A stretch of DNA of 58,266 nucleotides. Origin: Desulforhopalus sp. (GTDB taxonomy: Bacteria > Desulfobacterota > Desulfobulbia > Desulfobulbales > Desulfocapsaceae). A program made the position numbers and the translations under genes. The stretch is taken from positions 1 to 58,266 of the forward strand of contig JALNVI010000011.1 in assembly GCA_023231425.1 (NCBI GenBank). The letters are read 5' to 3'. Shown one piece after another: positions 16,061 through 24,041 of this stretch (positions are counted from its first letter, which is position 1; the number at the start of each line of letters is the position of its first letter). The notes beneath the pieces are model-generated. The model saw nothing but the letters and a program-made list of their open reading frames with translations, was not told where the DNA came from and made no database searches.

Positions 16061-16909
16061 TTACTTTTGTTGAGATATGTGCACATCCTGCTGCGGGAAA
16101 GGGAAACTGATACCTTTCTCGTCAAAGGTCAATTTAATCTTTTCGGTCAAATCGCACAGAACAGCCCAGTAATCACCAGTCGCCACCCACGGACGGGCAA
16201 CAATATTCACCGCTGAATCACTAAGTTCCGACACAGCAATCTGCAGTGCGGGTTCAGCAAGCACCCGTTTATCGGCGAGGATCACCTCTTCGAGGGTCGC
16301 TTTGGCGAGGCGGATGTCGTCACCGTAACCGATTCCAATTACCAGATCCACACGGCGCCGCGGGTTGGCGGTAACGTTGGTGATGGTGGCATTGCTGATA
16401 TTGTTGTTGGGAATAATTTTGCGCTGATTATCTGCAGTATTGAGCACAGTATTAAAGACATTGATATACTCTACCGCACCAGATTCACCGCCAACGATGA
16501 TGAAATCCCCTACTTTGAAAGGACGAAAGAGAATAAGCATCACACCGGCAGAAAAATTAGCCAGCGAATCCTTCAGAGCAAGGCCTACGGCAAGAGATGC
16601 GGCACCCAGAATGGCAAAGAAAGAGGTCGTTTTCACGCCGAGTTGCGACACGGCAGCCAACACCACACTGACCAGCAAAGCGTAGTAGATAATTCCCTCG
16701 AGGAAACGGATGAGGGTAACATCCACACCCTGTTTCTCCATCATTTTGGTGAAAATTCGTGAGATTTTCCGAGAGATCCACTTTCCGATAAAGAAAATGA
16801 GAAACGCGGTCAGTACCTTCCAGACCCAGGGGAGTGCCAGCAAACAAAGCTGCTGGAGTGTCTCCATATCAAACTGTTTCAAGCTGATTTTGTCTAAAAG
16901 ATTCTGCAT
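16061..16909 (-). CDS. mscS: small-conductance mechanosensitive channel, MscS family
   Basis: A 282-residue inner-membrane channel. Three transmembrane segments precede the pore helix, which contains AAVSQLGVKTTSFFAILGAA and GLALKDSLANFSAG. The beta domain then starts with RPFKVGDFIIVGGESGAVEYI, the classic MscS signature. It opens when membrane tension rises and releases solutes on osmotic downshock. The length matches the E. coli protein (286). The start has GAGAGGAC. It lies 72 bases after the NYN gene and 50 before glk on the same strand. Confidence 0.95.
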   Translation of the reverse strand: MQNLLDKISLKQFDMETLQQLCLLALPWVWKVLTAFLIFFIGKWISRKISRIFTKMMEKQGVDVTLIRFLEGIIYYALLVSVVLAAVSQLGVKTTSFFAILGAASLAVGLALKDSLANFSAGVMLILFRPFKVGDFIIVGGESGAVEYINVFNTVLNTADNQRKIIPNNNISNATITNVTANPRRRVDLVIGIGYGDDIRLAKATLEEVILADKRVLAEPALQIAVSELSDSAVNIVARPWVATGDYWAVLCDLTEKIKLTFDEKGISFPFPQQDVHISQQK

Positions 16910-16981
16910 TCAAAGTCCTCTCCATCGGAATAAGTGGCTCAGCCACAGAGTTACAGGGGGCAAAGGCCCCCGCAGTTGGTA

Positions 16982-17776
16982 TCAGGAGACATGTTCGGGG
17001 CGATCGCCGGTAACATGACGGATTTCCCGTGCTTCAAGACGATTCTCATTTTCAGGATTCCGATACAGCGAAAATTCAAAGATGTTGGACGAATCCAGAA
17101 ACATGGCATCGTTCACATCCACAGCCTGAGAACAGTGAAAAAAGAGTGTCTCTGGACGGAGTCCCTGCTCAGAGAGTCTGTAATAGCGCATGAAACCGAA
17201 GCCTCGATCCGCTTTGTAGCTGACCGCAACTCCTCGCAGTCGACCTTTCAGCTCCTCATCGTTCTCCGGAGAGGTAACAGGGAGCAGGCCGGGAACGAGA
17301 TAGCCGGAGATGTAGGAATCTGCAGTTTCACGCAACGCATTACTGACATTCTTGAAACCAATGACCTCTACCCGGCAGCCCATATTCTGCAGCGCCAGAA
17401 CGAGACGGACAAAGTCGCCGTCGCCGGTGAGCAGAATGATTCTGTCGAGATTGCGCGCCTGAAGCAGGGCATCAATTGCCAGATCCATGTCTGCATTAGC
17501 CTTTGTAGTCAAAATCCCTTCATCATCAAGGAAATGTTTTACAAATTTTTTGATTACTTTGAACCCGCACTGGCGGATAACATCGTGATAATGGTAGAGT
17601 TTTGCCCGATATTCCGGGTCTTTTGTCCGCTCCCGATCTTCGGCAATATAAGAGTTAGCACGAAGGAGCACGGAGTTCCCGCAACCGGCAAGACCGGTAA
17701 GCACGTTGTAACGCATGCCGTATCCACCACAGATGCGGATATTTTCTGCATCAACAAAAATTCCAGTTTTAAGCAT
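16982..17776 (-). CDS. NYN (LabA-like) domain protein with cold-shock-like C-terminal domain
   Basis: A 264-residue protein. Residues 1 to about 165 form a NYN/PIN-like nuclease domain: KTGIFVDAENI gives the first acid, ADMDLAIDAL the second and LLTGDGDFVRLV the third, the expected metal-binding set. Residues about 180-240 read GRLRGVAVSYKADRGFGFMR and LFFHCSQAV, which resembles the K.xGFGFI...FFH pattern of cold-shock domains. This suggests an RNA-binding module fused to an RNase. The start at 17776 gives the canonical MLKTGIFVDAENI opening, and the longer frame runs into guaA. The RNA target is unknown. Confidence 0.78.
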   Translation of the reverse strand: MLKTGIFVDAENIRICGGYGMRYNVLTGLAGCGNSVLLRANSYIAEDRERTKDPEYRAKLYHYHDVIRQCGFKVIKKFVKHFLDDEGILTTKANADMDLAIDALLQARNLDRIILLTGDGDFVRLVLALQNMGCRVEVIGFKNVSNALRETADSYISGYLVPGLLPVTSPENDEELKGRLRGVAVSYKADRGFGFMRYYRLSEQGLRPETLFFHCSQAVDVNDAMFLDSSNIFEFSLYRNPENENRLEAREIRHVTGDRPEHVS

Positions 17777-17809
17777 TGGCCTAGAAATTAAGAAGAGACT
17801 TCTTGAAGA

Positions 17810-17843
17810 AAACGATTCAACGGAAAGACTGATCGTCTTTCCG
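17810..17843 (-). terminator. candidate terminator after guaA
   Basis: A 9-bp perfect stem CGGAAAGAC/GTCTTTCCG (17821-17843) followed on the minus strand by TTGAATCGTTTTCTT. It separates guaBA from the NYN operon. Confidence 0.6.
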
Positions 17844-17876
17844 CCGACAAATTGCACCGAGGGGCAAATTTTTCCC

Positions 17877-19419
17877 TTATTCCCACTCGATGGTGGCAGG
17901 GGGCTTGGAAGAGATGTCGTAGACAACACGGTTGACCCCGCGCACCTCATTGATAATACGGCTGGATATCTCCCCGAGAATCTCCGGAGGGATTCTGCTC
18001 CAGTCTGCAGTCATGGCATCAATGGAGTCCACAGCGCGAATCGCGATCACATGCTCGTACGTGCGCCCGTCCCATAACACCAACAGTCTGAATGGGCAGC
18101 AGCACAGCAAAACTCTGCCATACCCTGCGGTACCAGCCTGCCCTGCGCATCTCCTCAAGAACAATGACATCGGCCTGACGCAGGATCGCAAGACGCTCGC
18201 CGGAGATCTCGCCCATGATACGAATAGCAAGCCCCGGGCCGGGAAAAGGCTGACGGAAAACAGCATCTTCCGGCAACCCCAGCTCAAGCCCCAGCTCCCG
18301 GACCTCATCCTTGAAAAGCTCCCGCAGAGGCTCAATCAGCTCAAGCTTCATCACATCCGGCAGACCACCGACATTGTGATGAGATTTGATCGGAGCAGCC
18401 CCGCGAAAAGAGACCGACTCAATAACATCCGGGTAAAGTGTTCCCTGGGCGAGGTATTTTACAGCACCGATCTTCTTCGCCTCTTGTTCAAAAATATTGA
18501 TAAAACCAATGCCAATACGCTTGCGCTTCTCTTCAGGATCCGCGATGCCGTCCAGCTGGCCGAGGAAAAATTCACTGGCGTCTACATCAATAAGATGGAG
18601 ATCGGTGTGCCTGCGAAAAAAGGAAAGCACCGACTCACTCTCGCCTTCACGCATCAAGCCGTTATTAACGTAGATACAGGTAAGCTGCTCGCCGATGGCC
18701 CTGTGAAGCATTGCTGCCACCACCGTGCTGTCTACCCCGCCGGAAAGGGCACAGATAACATGATCAGTCCCAACCCGCTCACGAATTTCGCGCACATTCT
18801 GCTCGATAAAAGAAGCCATGGTCCATTTCGGCTTACAGCCACAGATATCGAAGATAAAATTCTTCAGCAGATCAGTACCAATGAGGGTGTGTGCCACTTC
18901 GGGGTGGAATTGAACAGCGACGAAAGGCTTTTCCCGGTGTGCCATGGCAGCGTAAGGGGAATTATCGCTGAAAGCAGTGGCTTCAAAGCCTTCGGGCACG
19001 ACTTCCACCCGGTCACCATGACTCATCCACACCTGATGCCCGGTTCCCTCCAGTTTTCCAAAAAGTCCACCGGTCCTTTTAATGGTAAGATCCGCTTTGC
19101 CGAATTCACGCTTGTGCGCTTTTTCCACCCGTCCACCGTGCTGTTGCAGCATCAACTGGGCACCATAGCAAATCCCCAGCACGGGGATACCAAGTTCAAA
19201 GATTGCGGGATCACTGTACGGGGCATCCTCCTCATAGACCGAGCAGGGTCCTCCGGAGAGGATAATTCCCGCCGGTTTCAGGGCCTTGATTTTCTCCAGA
19301 TTCGTGTTGAAAGGGTGTATTTCACTGTACACCTTCTGCTCACGGATACGCCGGGCAATAAGCTGGGTCGTCTGAGAACCGAAATCGAGAATGACAATAG
19401 TTTGATTGTGGACAGCCAT
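17877..19419 (-). CDS. guaA: GMP synthase, with a frameshift near its 3' end
   Basis: GuaA turns XMP into GMP with glutamine and ATP. The glutamine amidotransferase domain has the nucleophile in VLGICYGAQLM and the partner QFHPEV. The ATP pyrophosphatase domain has the P-loop ALSGGVDSTV. The frame opened at 19419 reads correctly to LLPIQTVGVMG (about 18080) and then becomes nonsense, ending at 18019. The expected tail, RTYEHVIAIRAVDSID through VYDISSKPPATIEWE, is intact in another frame down to 17877. A two-base loss (or one-base gain) in the ATGGGACGGG run explains it. The gene is otherwise normal and coupled to guaB (10-base gap). It may be a sequencing error or a real lesion removing the dimerisation domain. 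Confidence 0.92.
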
Positions 19420-19429
19420 GTTCGGCTCC

Positions 19430-20899
19430 TTATGCGCTGTGATAGTTGGGTGCTTCCTTGGTAATAGTTACGTCGTGAACATGAGACTCACGCAGTCCGG
19501 CAGGAGAAATACGAACAAACTTCGCCCGCTTCTGCAGCTCGGGAATACTCGCTGCGCCCACATAGCCCATACCGGAACGCAGGCCCCCGAGGAGCTGATA
19601 GATGATATCACTGAGAGGCCCACGATAGGGAACTTTACCTTCAATTCCTTCGGGGACGAACTTGGAGGTCGTTGTCACCTCAGACTGAAAGTAACGATCC
19701 GCCGAGCCGTGAGCCTGGGCCATGGCGCCAAGGGACCCCATGCCGCGATAGCTTTTGTAGGTCCGCCCCTGATAAAGGAAGGTTGTCCCCGGGGTCTCCT
19801 CGGTTCCTGCCAGCAGAGAACCGATCATCACCGAGCTGGCCCCCACGCCGATAGCCTTGACGATCTCTCCGGAATGTTTGATTCCGCCATCAGCAATGAT
19901 CGGGATATCGTACCTCATCGCCACCTCAACGCTGTTCTTGATGGCAGTAATCTGTGGTACACCCACTCCTGCAACAATTCGTGTGGTACAGATGGAGCCG
20001 GGTCCAATACCAACCTTCACACCATCGGCCCCGGCTTCAATCAGGGCCTTTGTTCCCTCGCCGGTGGCCACATTACCGGCAATCACCTGCAGTTGCGGGA
20101 AAGCACTTTTTATCCGGCGGACAGCGTCAAGAACACCCCTGCTGTGGCCATGGGCAGAGTCAATGACCACCACATCGACCCCGGCCTGCAGAAGTTTCTC
20201 GGCATTGCTCTCAATTGCAGCGCCCACCCCGAGAGCAGCACCCACCAGCAGGCGGCCCCGGGAGTCTTTGGCGGAATTGGGATACTTACGGGTCTTCTCC
20301 AGGTCCTTGATGGTAATCAATCCTTTGAGTGCCCCTTCATCATCAACAACCAGCAGTTTTTCAATGCGGTGCTCATGCAGAAGAGCCTTGGACTGCTCCA
20401 TGGTGATACCCGGTCTGGCGGTGACAAGGTTTTTCGAGGTCATCACATCCCTGACACGCAGACCGCTGTCGGAAACAAACCGAAGGTCACGGTTGGTAAC
20501 GATCCCCACCAGCCTTCCCCCGTGCAGAACCGGCAGGCCGGAGATGTGGTATTCACTCATGACCTCCTGCACATCCGCCACAGTCATGTCCTCGGTGACG
20601 GTCACTGGCTCGGTAATCATTCCAGATTCCGATTTTTTTACCCGTTCAACCTCTCGGACCTGATCCTCAAGAGTCATGTTTTTGTGGATAATACCGATGC
20701 CACCTTCACGCGCCATGGCGATGGCGGTGCGGGACTCAGTTACTGTGTCCATGGCCGAACTGACCAGCGGAGATTTCAGTTTAATTTCACGGGTGAGGCG
20801 GGTCTCGAGATTCACGCCGTCTGGCAGAACGTCTGAAGCCTGTGGCACCAGCAGTAAATCATCAAATGTGAGTGCAGTTTCTACTTGATCTGGTAACAT
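19430..20899 (-). CDS. guaB: inosine-5'-monophosphate dehydrogenase
   Basis: A 489-residue enzyme oxidising IMP to XMP with NAD, the step before GuaA. The TIM barrel begins with LTFDDLLLVPQ. Two CBS domains occupy about 95-205 (MITEPVTVTEDM, VRDVMTSKNLVTARPG). The catalytic loop GIGPGSICTTRIVAGVG carries the active-site cysteine. ADGGIKHSGEIVKAI and YRGMGSLGAM complete the IMP site. Length is normal. AAGGAGGAAAC precedes the ATG. It leads the guaBA operon. Confidence 0.98.
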   Translation of the reverse strand: MLPDQVETALTFDDLLLVPQASDVLPDGVNLETRLTREIKLKSPLVSSAMDTVTESRTAIAMAREGGIGIIHKNMTLEDQVREVERVKKSESGMITEPVTVTEDMTVADVQEVMSEYHISGLPVLHGGRLVGIVTNRDLRFVSDSGLRVRDVMTSKNLVTARPGITMEQSKALLHEHRIEKLLVVDDEGALKGLITIKDLEKTRKYPNSAKDSRGRLLVGAALGVGAAIESNAEKLLQAGVDVVVIDSAHGHSRGVLDAVRRIKSAFPQLQVIAGNVATGEGTKALIEAGADGVKVGIGPGSICTTRIVAGVGVPQITAIKNSVEVAMRYDIPIIADGGIKHSGEIVKAIGVGASSVMIGSLLAGTEETPGTTFLYQGRTYKSYRGMGSLGAMAQAHGSADRYFQSEVTTTSKFVPEGIEGKVPYRGPLSDIIYQLLGGLRSGMGYVGAASIPELQKRAKFVRISPAGLRESHVHDVTITKEAPNYHSA

Positions 20900-21135
20900 G
20901 TTTCCTCCTTCACATGCTGATTTTCAGGAATTTTTTTAGAGACAGGCGGTGCAGAATTTGGACGAATCCCCTTCGGATTCCCGACACCTGTCGTATCTCT
21001 ATCGCAGAGATTATATTATAATTTATTGCGGGGACATTGCGCCTCTTGAAGGTAAAAAAGATCGAGAGTGACAAAGAGACACACGAAATGTCACCTGCAG
21101 TCGCCACTATGCAGCTGTTTAACAAGGAAAATGCC

Positions 21136-21747
21136 ATGATTCTTGAAATAAATACAGAAAACCCGCAACAGCGCCTCATCGACCAGGTGGTCAGTGAGCT
21201 GCGGGCAGGAGCTGTGATAGCCTGCCCTACTGGTACGGGATACGGACTGAGCTGTGATTTGTTTCACGCCCGAGCCATTAAGAAACTTATGTTGTTGAAA
21301 AAACGGCCGAAGTACAAGCCCTTTTCCATTATCTGCCATGATCTGAGCGATATCGCCAACTTTGCCCACGTTTCTAATACGGCGTACCGGCTGTTGAAAC
21401 GAAATCTTCCGGGGCCATATACACTGGTTCTACCCGGAACGAAACTCCTGCCGAAAATAATGGTGACAAAGCAGAAAACTGTCGGTATCCGCGTCGCAGA
21501 CCAGCCGATCAGTGCCATGCTCACTGCGACCCTCGGCAACCCTCTTGTCAACACCAGTGTGCAGCTGACAAAAGAAGAGGATCCGCTTGCCGAGGCGTGG
21601 CAGATTGAGGAACACCTCGGCAATCAGATTACACTTGTCATAGACGGCGGCACGATCTATCCCGAACCATCTTCAGTAATAGACCTTACCACCGACACCC
21701 CCATAATAATCAGGGAAGGAAAAGGAGACCTTACTCCATTTCGCTGA
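21136..21747 (+). CDS. Sua5/YciO/YrdC family protein, putative threonylcarbamoyl-AMP synthase
   Basis: A 203-residue protein of the Sua5/YciO/YrdC fold. It has CPTGTGYGLSCD near residue 33, LLKKRPKYKPFSIICHDL (about 54-71), NLPGPYTLVL and VGIRVADQP. YrdC/TsaC members make threonylcarbamoyl-AMP for the t6A modification of tRNA. This sequence, with its KRPKYKPFSII and RVADQP forms, is closer to the YciO branch, whose role is less clear. The ATG at 21136 was chosen because it follows AAGGAAA and fits the family start. The gene converges on ihfB and their ends overlap by 17 bases. Confidence 0.82.
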   Translation: MILEINTENPQQRLIDQVVSELRAGAVIACPTGTGYGLSCDLFHARAIKKLMLLKKRPKYKPFSIICHDLSDIANFAHVSNTAYRLLKRNLPGPYTLVLPGTKLLPKIMVTKQKTVGIRVADQPISAMLTATLGNPLVNTSVQLTKEEDPLAEAWQIEEHLGNQITLVIDGGTIYPEPSSVIDLTTDTPIIIREGKGDLTPFR

Positions 21748-22015
21748 TAAGGGCTTCTTTCAGCGACTTGCTCATGGTGAAGTGAAGGGTTTTACGCGCC
21801 GGGATATCCATAATCTTACCGGTGCGCGGATTCTTTGTTGACCTCGGCTTTCGCTTCCGCACAGAGAAGCTGCCAAACCCGCGCAACTCAATCCTCCGTT
21901 CTTCGATAAGCGCCTCAGTCATCGTCTCAAGCATGATGTTTACAGCAAGATCTACATCCTGCTTCTGCATCGAAAGCTCATGACTGACTTTATCTACAAT
22001 ATCTTTTTTCAACAT
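21731..22015 (-). CDS. ihfB: HU/IHF family DNA-binding protein, probable IHF beta subunit
   Basis: A 94-residue DNA-bending protein. It has the RIELRGFGSFSVRKRKPR segment of the HU/IHF beta arm base and NPRTGKIMDIPARKTLHF at the C-terminal part. Sequence alone does not separate HU from IHF, but the position directly after rpsA is the classical rpsA-ihfB arrangement, so IHF beta is preferred. The start follows GAGGAAAAAAG. Its 3' end overlaps the convergent Sua5-like gene. Confidence 0.85.
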   Translation of the reverse strand: MLKKDIVDKVSHELSMQKQDVDLAVNIMLETMTEALIEERRIELRGFGSFSVRKRKPRSTKNPRTGKIMDIPARKTLHFTMSKSLKEALISEME

Positions 22016-22078
22016 AATCTTTTTTCCTCGTACCGCAGGAACCGGCTGACAGCCAGCCCCGGCAGGAGAACAGGGCAT

Positions 22079-22106
22079 CCGCTTCACAGAAATTTCTGTG
22101 AAGCGG
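22079..22106. terminator. perfect 28-bp palindrome between rpsA and ihfB
   Basis: CCGCTTCACAGAAA and its exact complement form a 14-bp perfect palindrome. On the plus strand it is followed by AATTTTTTCT, so it looks like a terminator for transcription coming from the Sua5 side. On the minus strand, between rpsA and ihfB, it lacks a U-tract and may instead act as an RNA-stability or processing stem. Confidence 0.6.
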
Positions 22107-22131
22107 AATTTTTTCTACTGTACCCGGGGCA

Positions 22132-23862
22132 TTACTCTTCAGAAGAGTCGTTACCCTCTGCGGCAGCGGCTTTAAGGAGATCACCAAAGGTTGAAGGAGC
22201 AGCATCCTGTGCAGCCTGCTCTGCCTTCTTGAACTTCTCTACTGCAGCTTCCTCATCTTCCCCTTCAAGGGTTTTCACTGAGAGACCAATCTTACGATCC
22301 TTGGCAGAAACATTGATAACAATAGCCTTCAATGTGTCACCAACCTGATACATCCCGATCGGAGTTTTCACCTTGTCTTTGCTCAGTTCAGAAACATGAA
22401 CAAGACCCTCGATACCTTCTTCGAGCTTCACAAAAACCCCAAAGTCGGTAACGTTGGTGATTTCACCTTCGACAACCGTCCCTGAGGGATAGTTGTTATA
22501 GGCCACCTGCCACGGATCAGGGACGAGCTGCTTGACACCGAGAGAAAAGCGCTCGTGCTCCTTGTCGATTTTGAGGACAACGGCCTCAATGGTCTCTCCC
22601 TTGGAGAACTTCTCGCTGGGATGCTTAATGCGCTCGGTCCAGGAGAGATCAGAGACGTGGATAAGACCGTCAATACCCTCTTCGATACCGATAAACACAC
22701 CAAAGTCGGTGATATTCTTAATCTTGCCTTCAATAACAGAACCCACCGGATAATTGTCAGTGACCAGATCCCAGGGGTTGGGCTGGAGCTGCTTCATACC
22801 AAGGGATATACGTTTGGTCTCGGGCTCAATGTTGAGCACCATTACTTCAACCTCATCACCTACGGAAACCATTTTGGAGGGGTGACGCGGCTTCTTCGAC
22901 CAGGTCATTTCGGAAACATGGATCAGGCCCTCAACGCCCTCTTCCAGTTCAACGAAGACACCGTAATCTGTGATGGAAACAACTTTGCCTTTTGTCTTCT
23001 GGTCGACGGGATAGCGTTCGACAACAGTCTCCCACGGGTCAGCGCGAAGCTGCTTGACACCAAGGGATACACGGTCGTGCTCACGGTCATACTTGAGGAC
23101 CTTGACCTCAAGTTCTTCACCCACTTTATAGAGTTTTGCGGGATGAGAGACACGGCCCCAGGAGAGGTCGGTAATATGACAGAGACCGTCCATGCCACCC
23201 ATATCGATGAAGAGACCATAATCGGTGATATTGGTGACAGCACCTTTAATGATTTGCCCCTCTTCCAGCTTGCTGCGCATTGCTTCACGCAGTTTATTGC
23301 GCTCCTCTTCGAGGATGGCACGGCGGGAGATGACAACGTTATTTCTCTTTCTATTGAACTTCAGCACTTTGAAGTCCATGGTTTCACCAATCAACCCATC
23401 AAGGTCCTTGACCGGACGAAGATCAATTTGTGAGTAGGGCAGGAAGGCGGGAACGCCGATATCAACGGACATACCGCCTTTAACACGGCTTTCGATTTTA
23501 CCGTTGATGGTCTCGTCAGCCTCCTGAATTTCAGCAATTCTCTCCCATACTTTGATGGCGATAGCTTTCTCACGGGAGAGAAGCAGGCCACCTTCATCTT
23601 TGCGACGTTCCACAAAGACTTCAAACTGATCACCGATGTTGACGTCTTCGCCCTCTTCCAGACGAAACTCGGAGCGTGGAATGTAACTTTCGGCTTTGTC
23701 ACCGACGTCAACAAGGAAAAAGTTATCCACAGAACCGATAATGGTCCCCATGGTAACGTCGCCGACAGCGACTACCTTGTTGTTTTCTTCCATTTCAAAG
23801 AGCTCTGCAAAGCTGAGTTCTTCGTCGCCCGCGGGGGTTGATTGGTTGGTTTGTTCTGTCAT
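22132..23862 (-). CDS. rpsA: 30S ribosomal protein S1
   Basis: A 576-residue protein with six S1 (OB-fold) RNA-binding repeats, each marked by a G..xxG.V..xTDFGVFV or similar strand (for example ITDYGVFVELEEGVEGLIH). It binds mRNA leaders to the small ribosomal subunit. Length is a little above the E. coli protein (557). It is followed by ihfB. The 180-base region upstream contains mutually exclusive hairpins (see the leader entry) that may regulate it. Confidence 0.98.
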   Translation of the reverse strand: MTEQTNQSTPAGDEELSFAELFEMEENNKVVAVGDVTMGTIIGSVDNFFLVDVGDKAESYIPRSEFRLEEGEDVNIGDQFEVFVERRKDEGGLLLSREKAIAIKVWERIAEIQEADETINGKIESRVKGGMSVDIGVPAFLPYSQIDLRPVKDLDGLIGETMDFKVLKFNRKRNNVVISRRAILEEERNKLREAMRSKLEEGQIIKGAVTNITDYGLFIDMGGMDGLCHITDLSWGRVSHPAKLYKVGEELEVKVLKYDREHDRVSLGVKQLRADPWETVVERYPVDQKTKGKVVSITDYGVFVELEEGVEGLIHVSEMTWSKKPRHPSKMVSVGDEVEVMVLNIEPETKRISLGMKQLQPNPWDLVTDNYPVGSVIEGKIKNITDFGVFIGIEEGIDGLIHVSDLSWTERIKHPSEKFSKGETIEAVVLKIDKEHERFSLGVKQLVPDPWQVAYNNYPSGTVVEGEITNVTDFGVFVKLEEGIEGLVHVSELSKDKVKTPIGMYQVGDTLKAIVINVSAKDRKIGLSVKTLEGEDEEAAVEKFKKAEQAAQDAAPSTFGDLLKAAAAEGNDSSEE

Positions 23863-23955
23863 GAAATTGTTATTCCTGTCGATCAGCCGTCACTATGACC
23901 CTGACCGGTGTCTGAAGTTTTCCCGCGAGGCGTTGCACCTTCGCGGAAGAATAAG

Positions 23956-24036
23956 GGGAGAGCACACTGCTCTCCCAATGAATAAAGGATAGATTTTATA
24001 CCAGGAATCGGGCTAAAAAACAAGGGGAGAGCAGTG
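23956..24036 (-). promoter_or_regulatory. rpsA leader with alternative hairpins
   Basis: Read on the minus strand, three segments occur in order: CACTGCTCTCCC (24036-24025), GGGAGAGCAGTG (23976-23965) and TGCTCTCCC (23964-23956). Segment 2 can pair perfectly with segment 1 (12 bp, 48-base gap) or with segment 3 (9 bp, loop GTG), but not with both. This is the geometry of an attenuator. It lies after the helicase stop and about 95 bases before the rpsA ATG. The 2:3 hairpin is followed by CTTATTCTTCC, a poor U-tract, so translational control or end-processing is also possible. Confidence 0.45.
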
Positions 24037-24041
24037 TTTTT

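Noticed and set aside
17932..20836. Long plus-strand frames of about 500 residues opposite guaA and guaB
   Set aside because: They are antisense to well-recognised enzymes, have no known motifs and reflect codon bias on the opposite strand.
21001..21060. Strong promoter for guaB
   Set aside because: A TATAAT is present on the minus strand at 21015-21020, but no -35 box stands at a workable distance.
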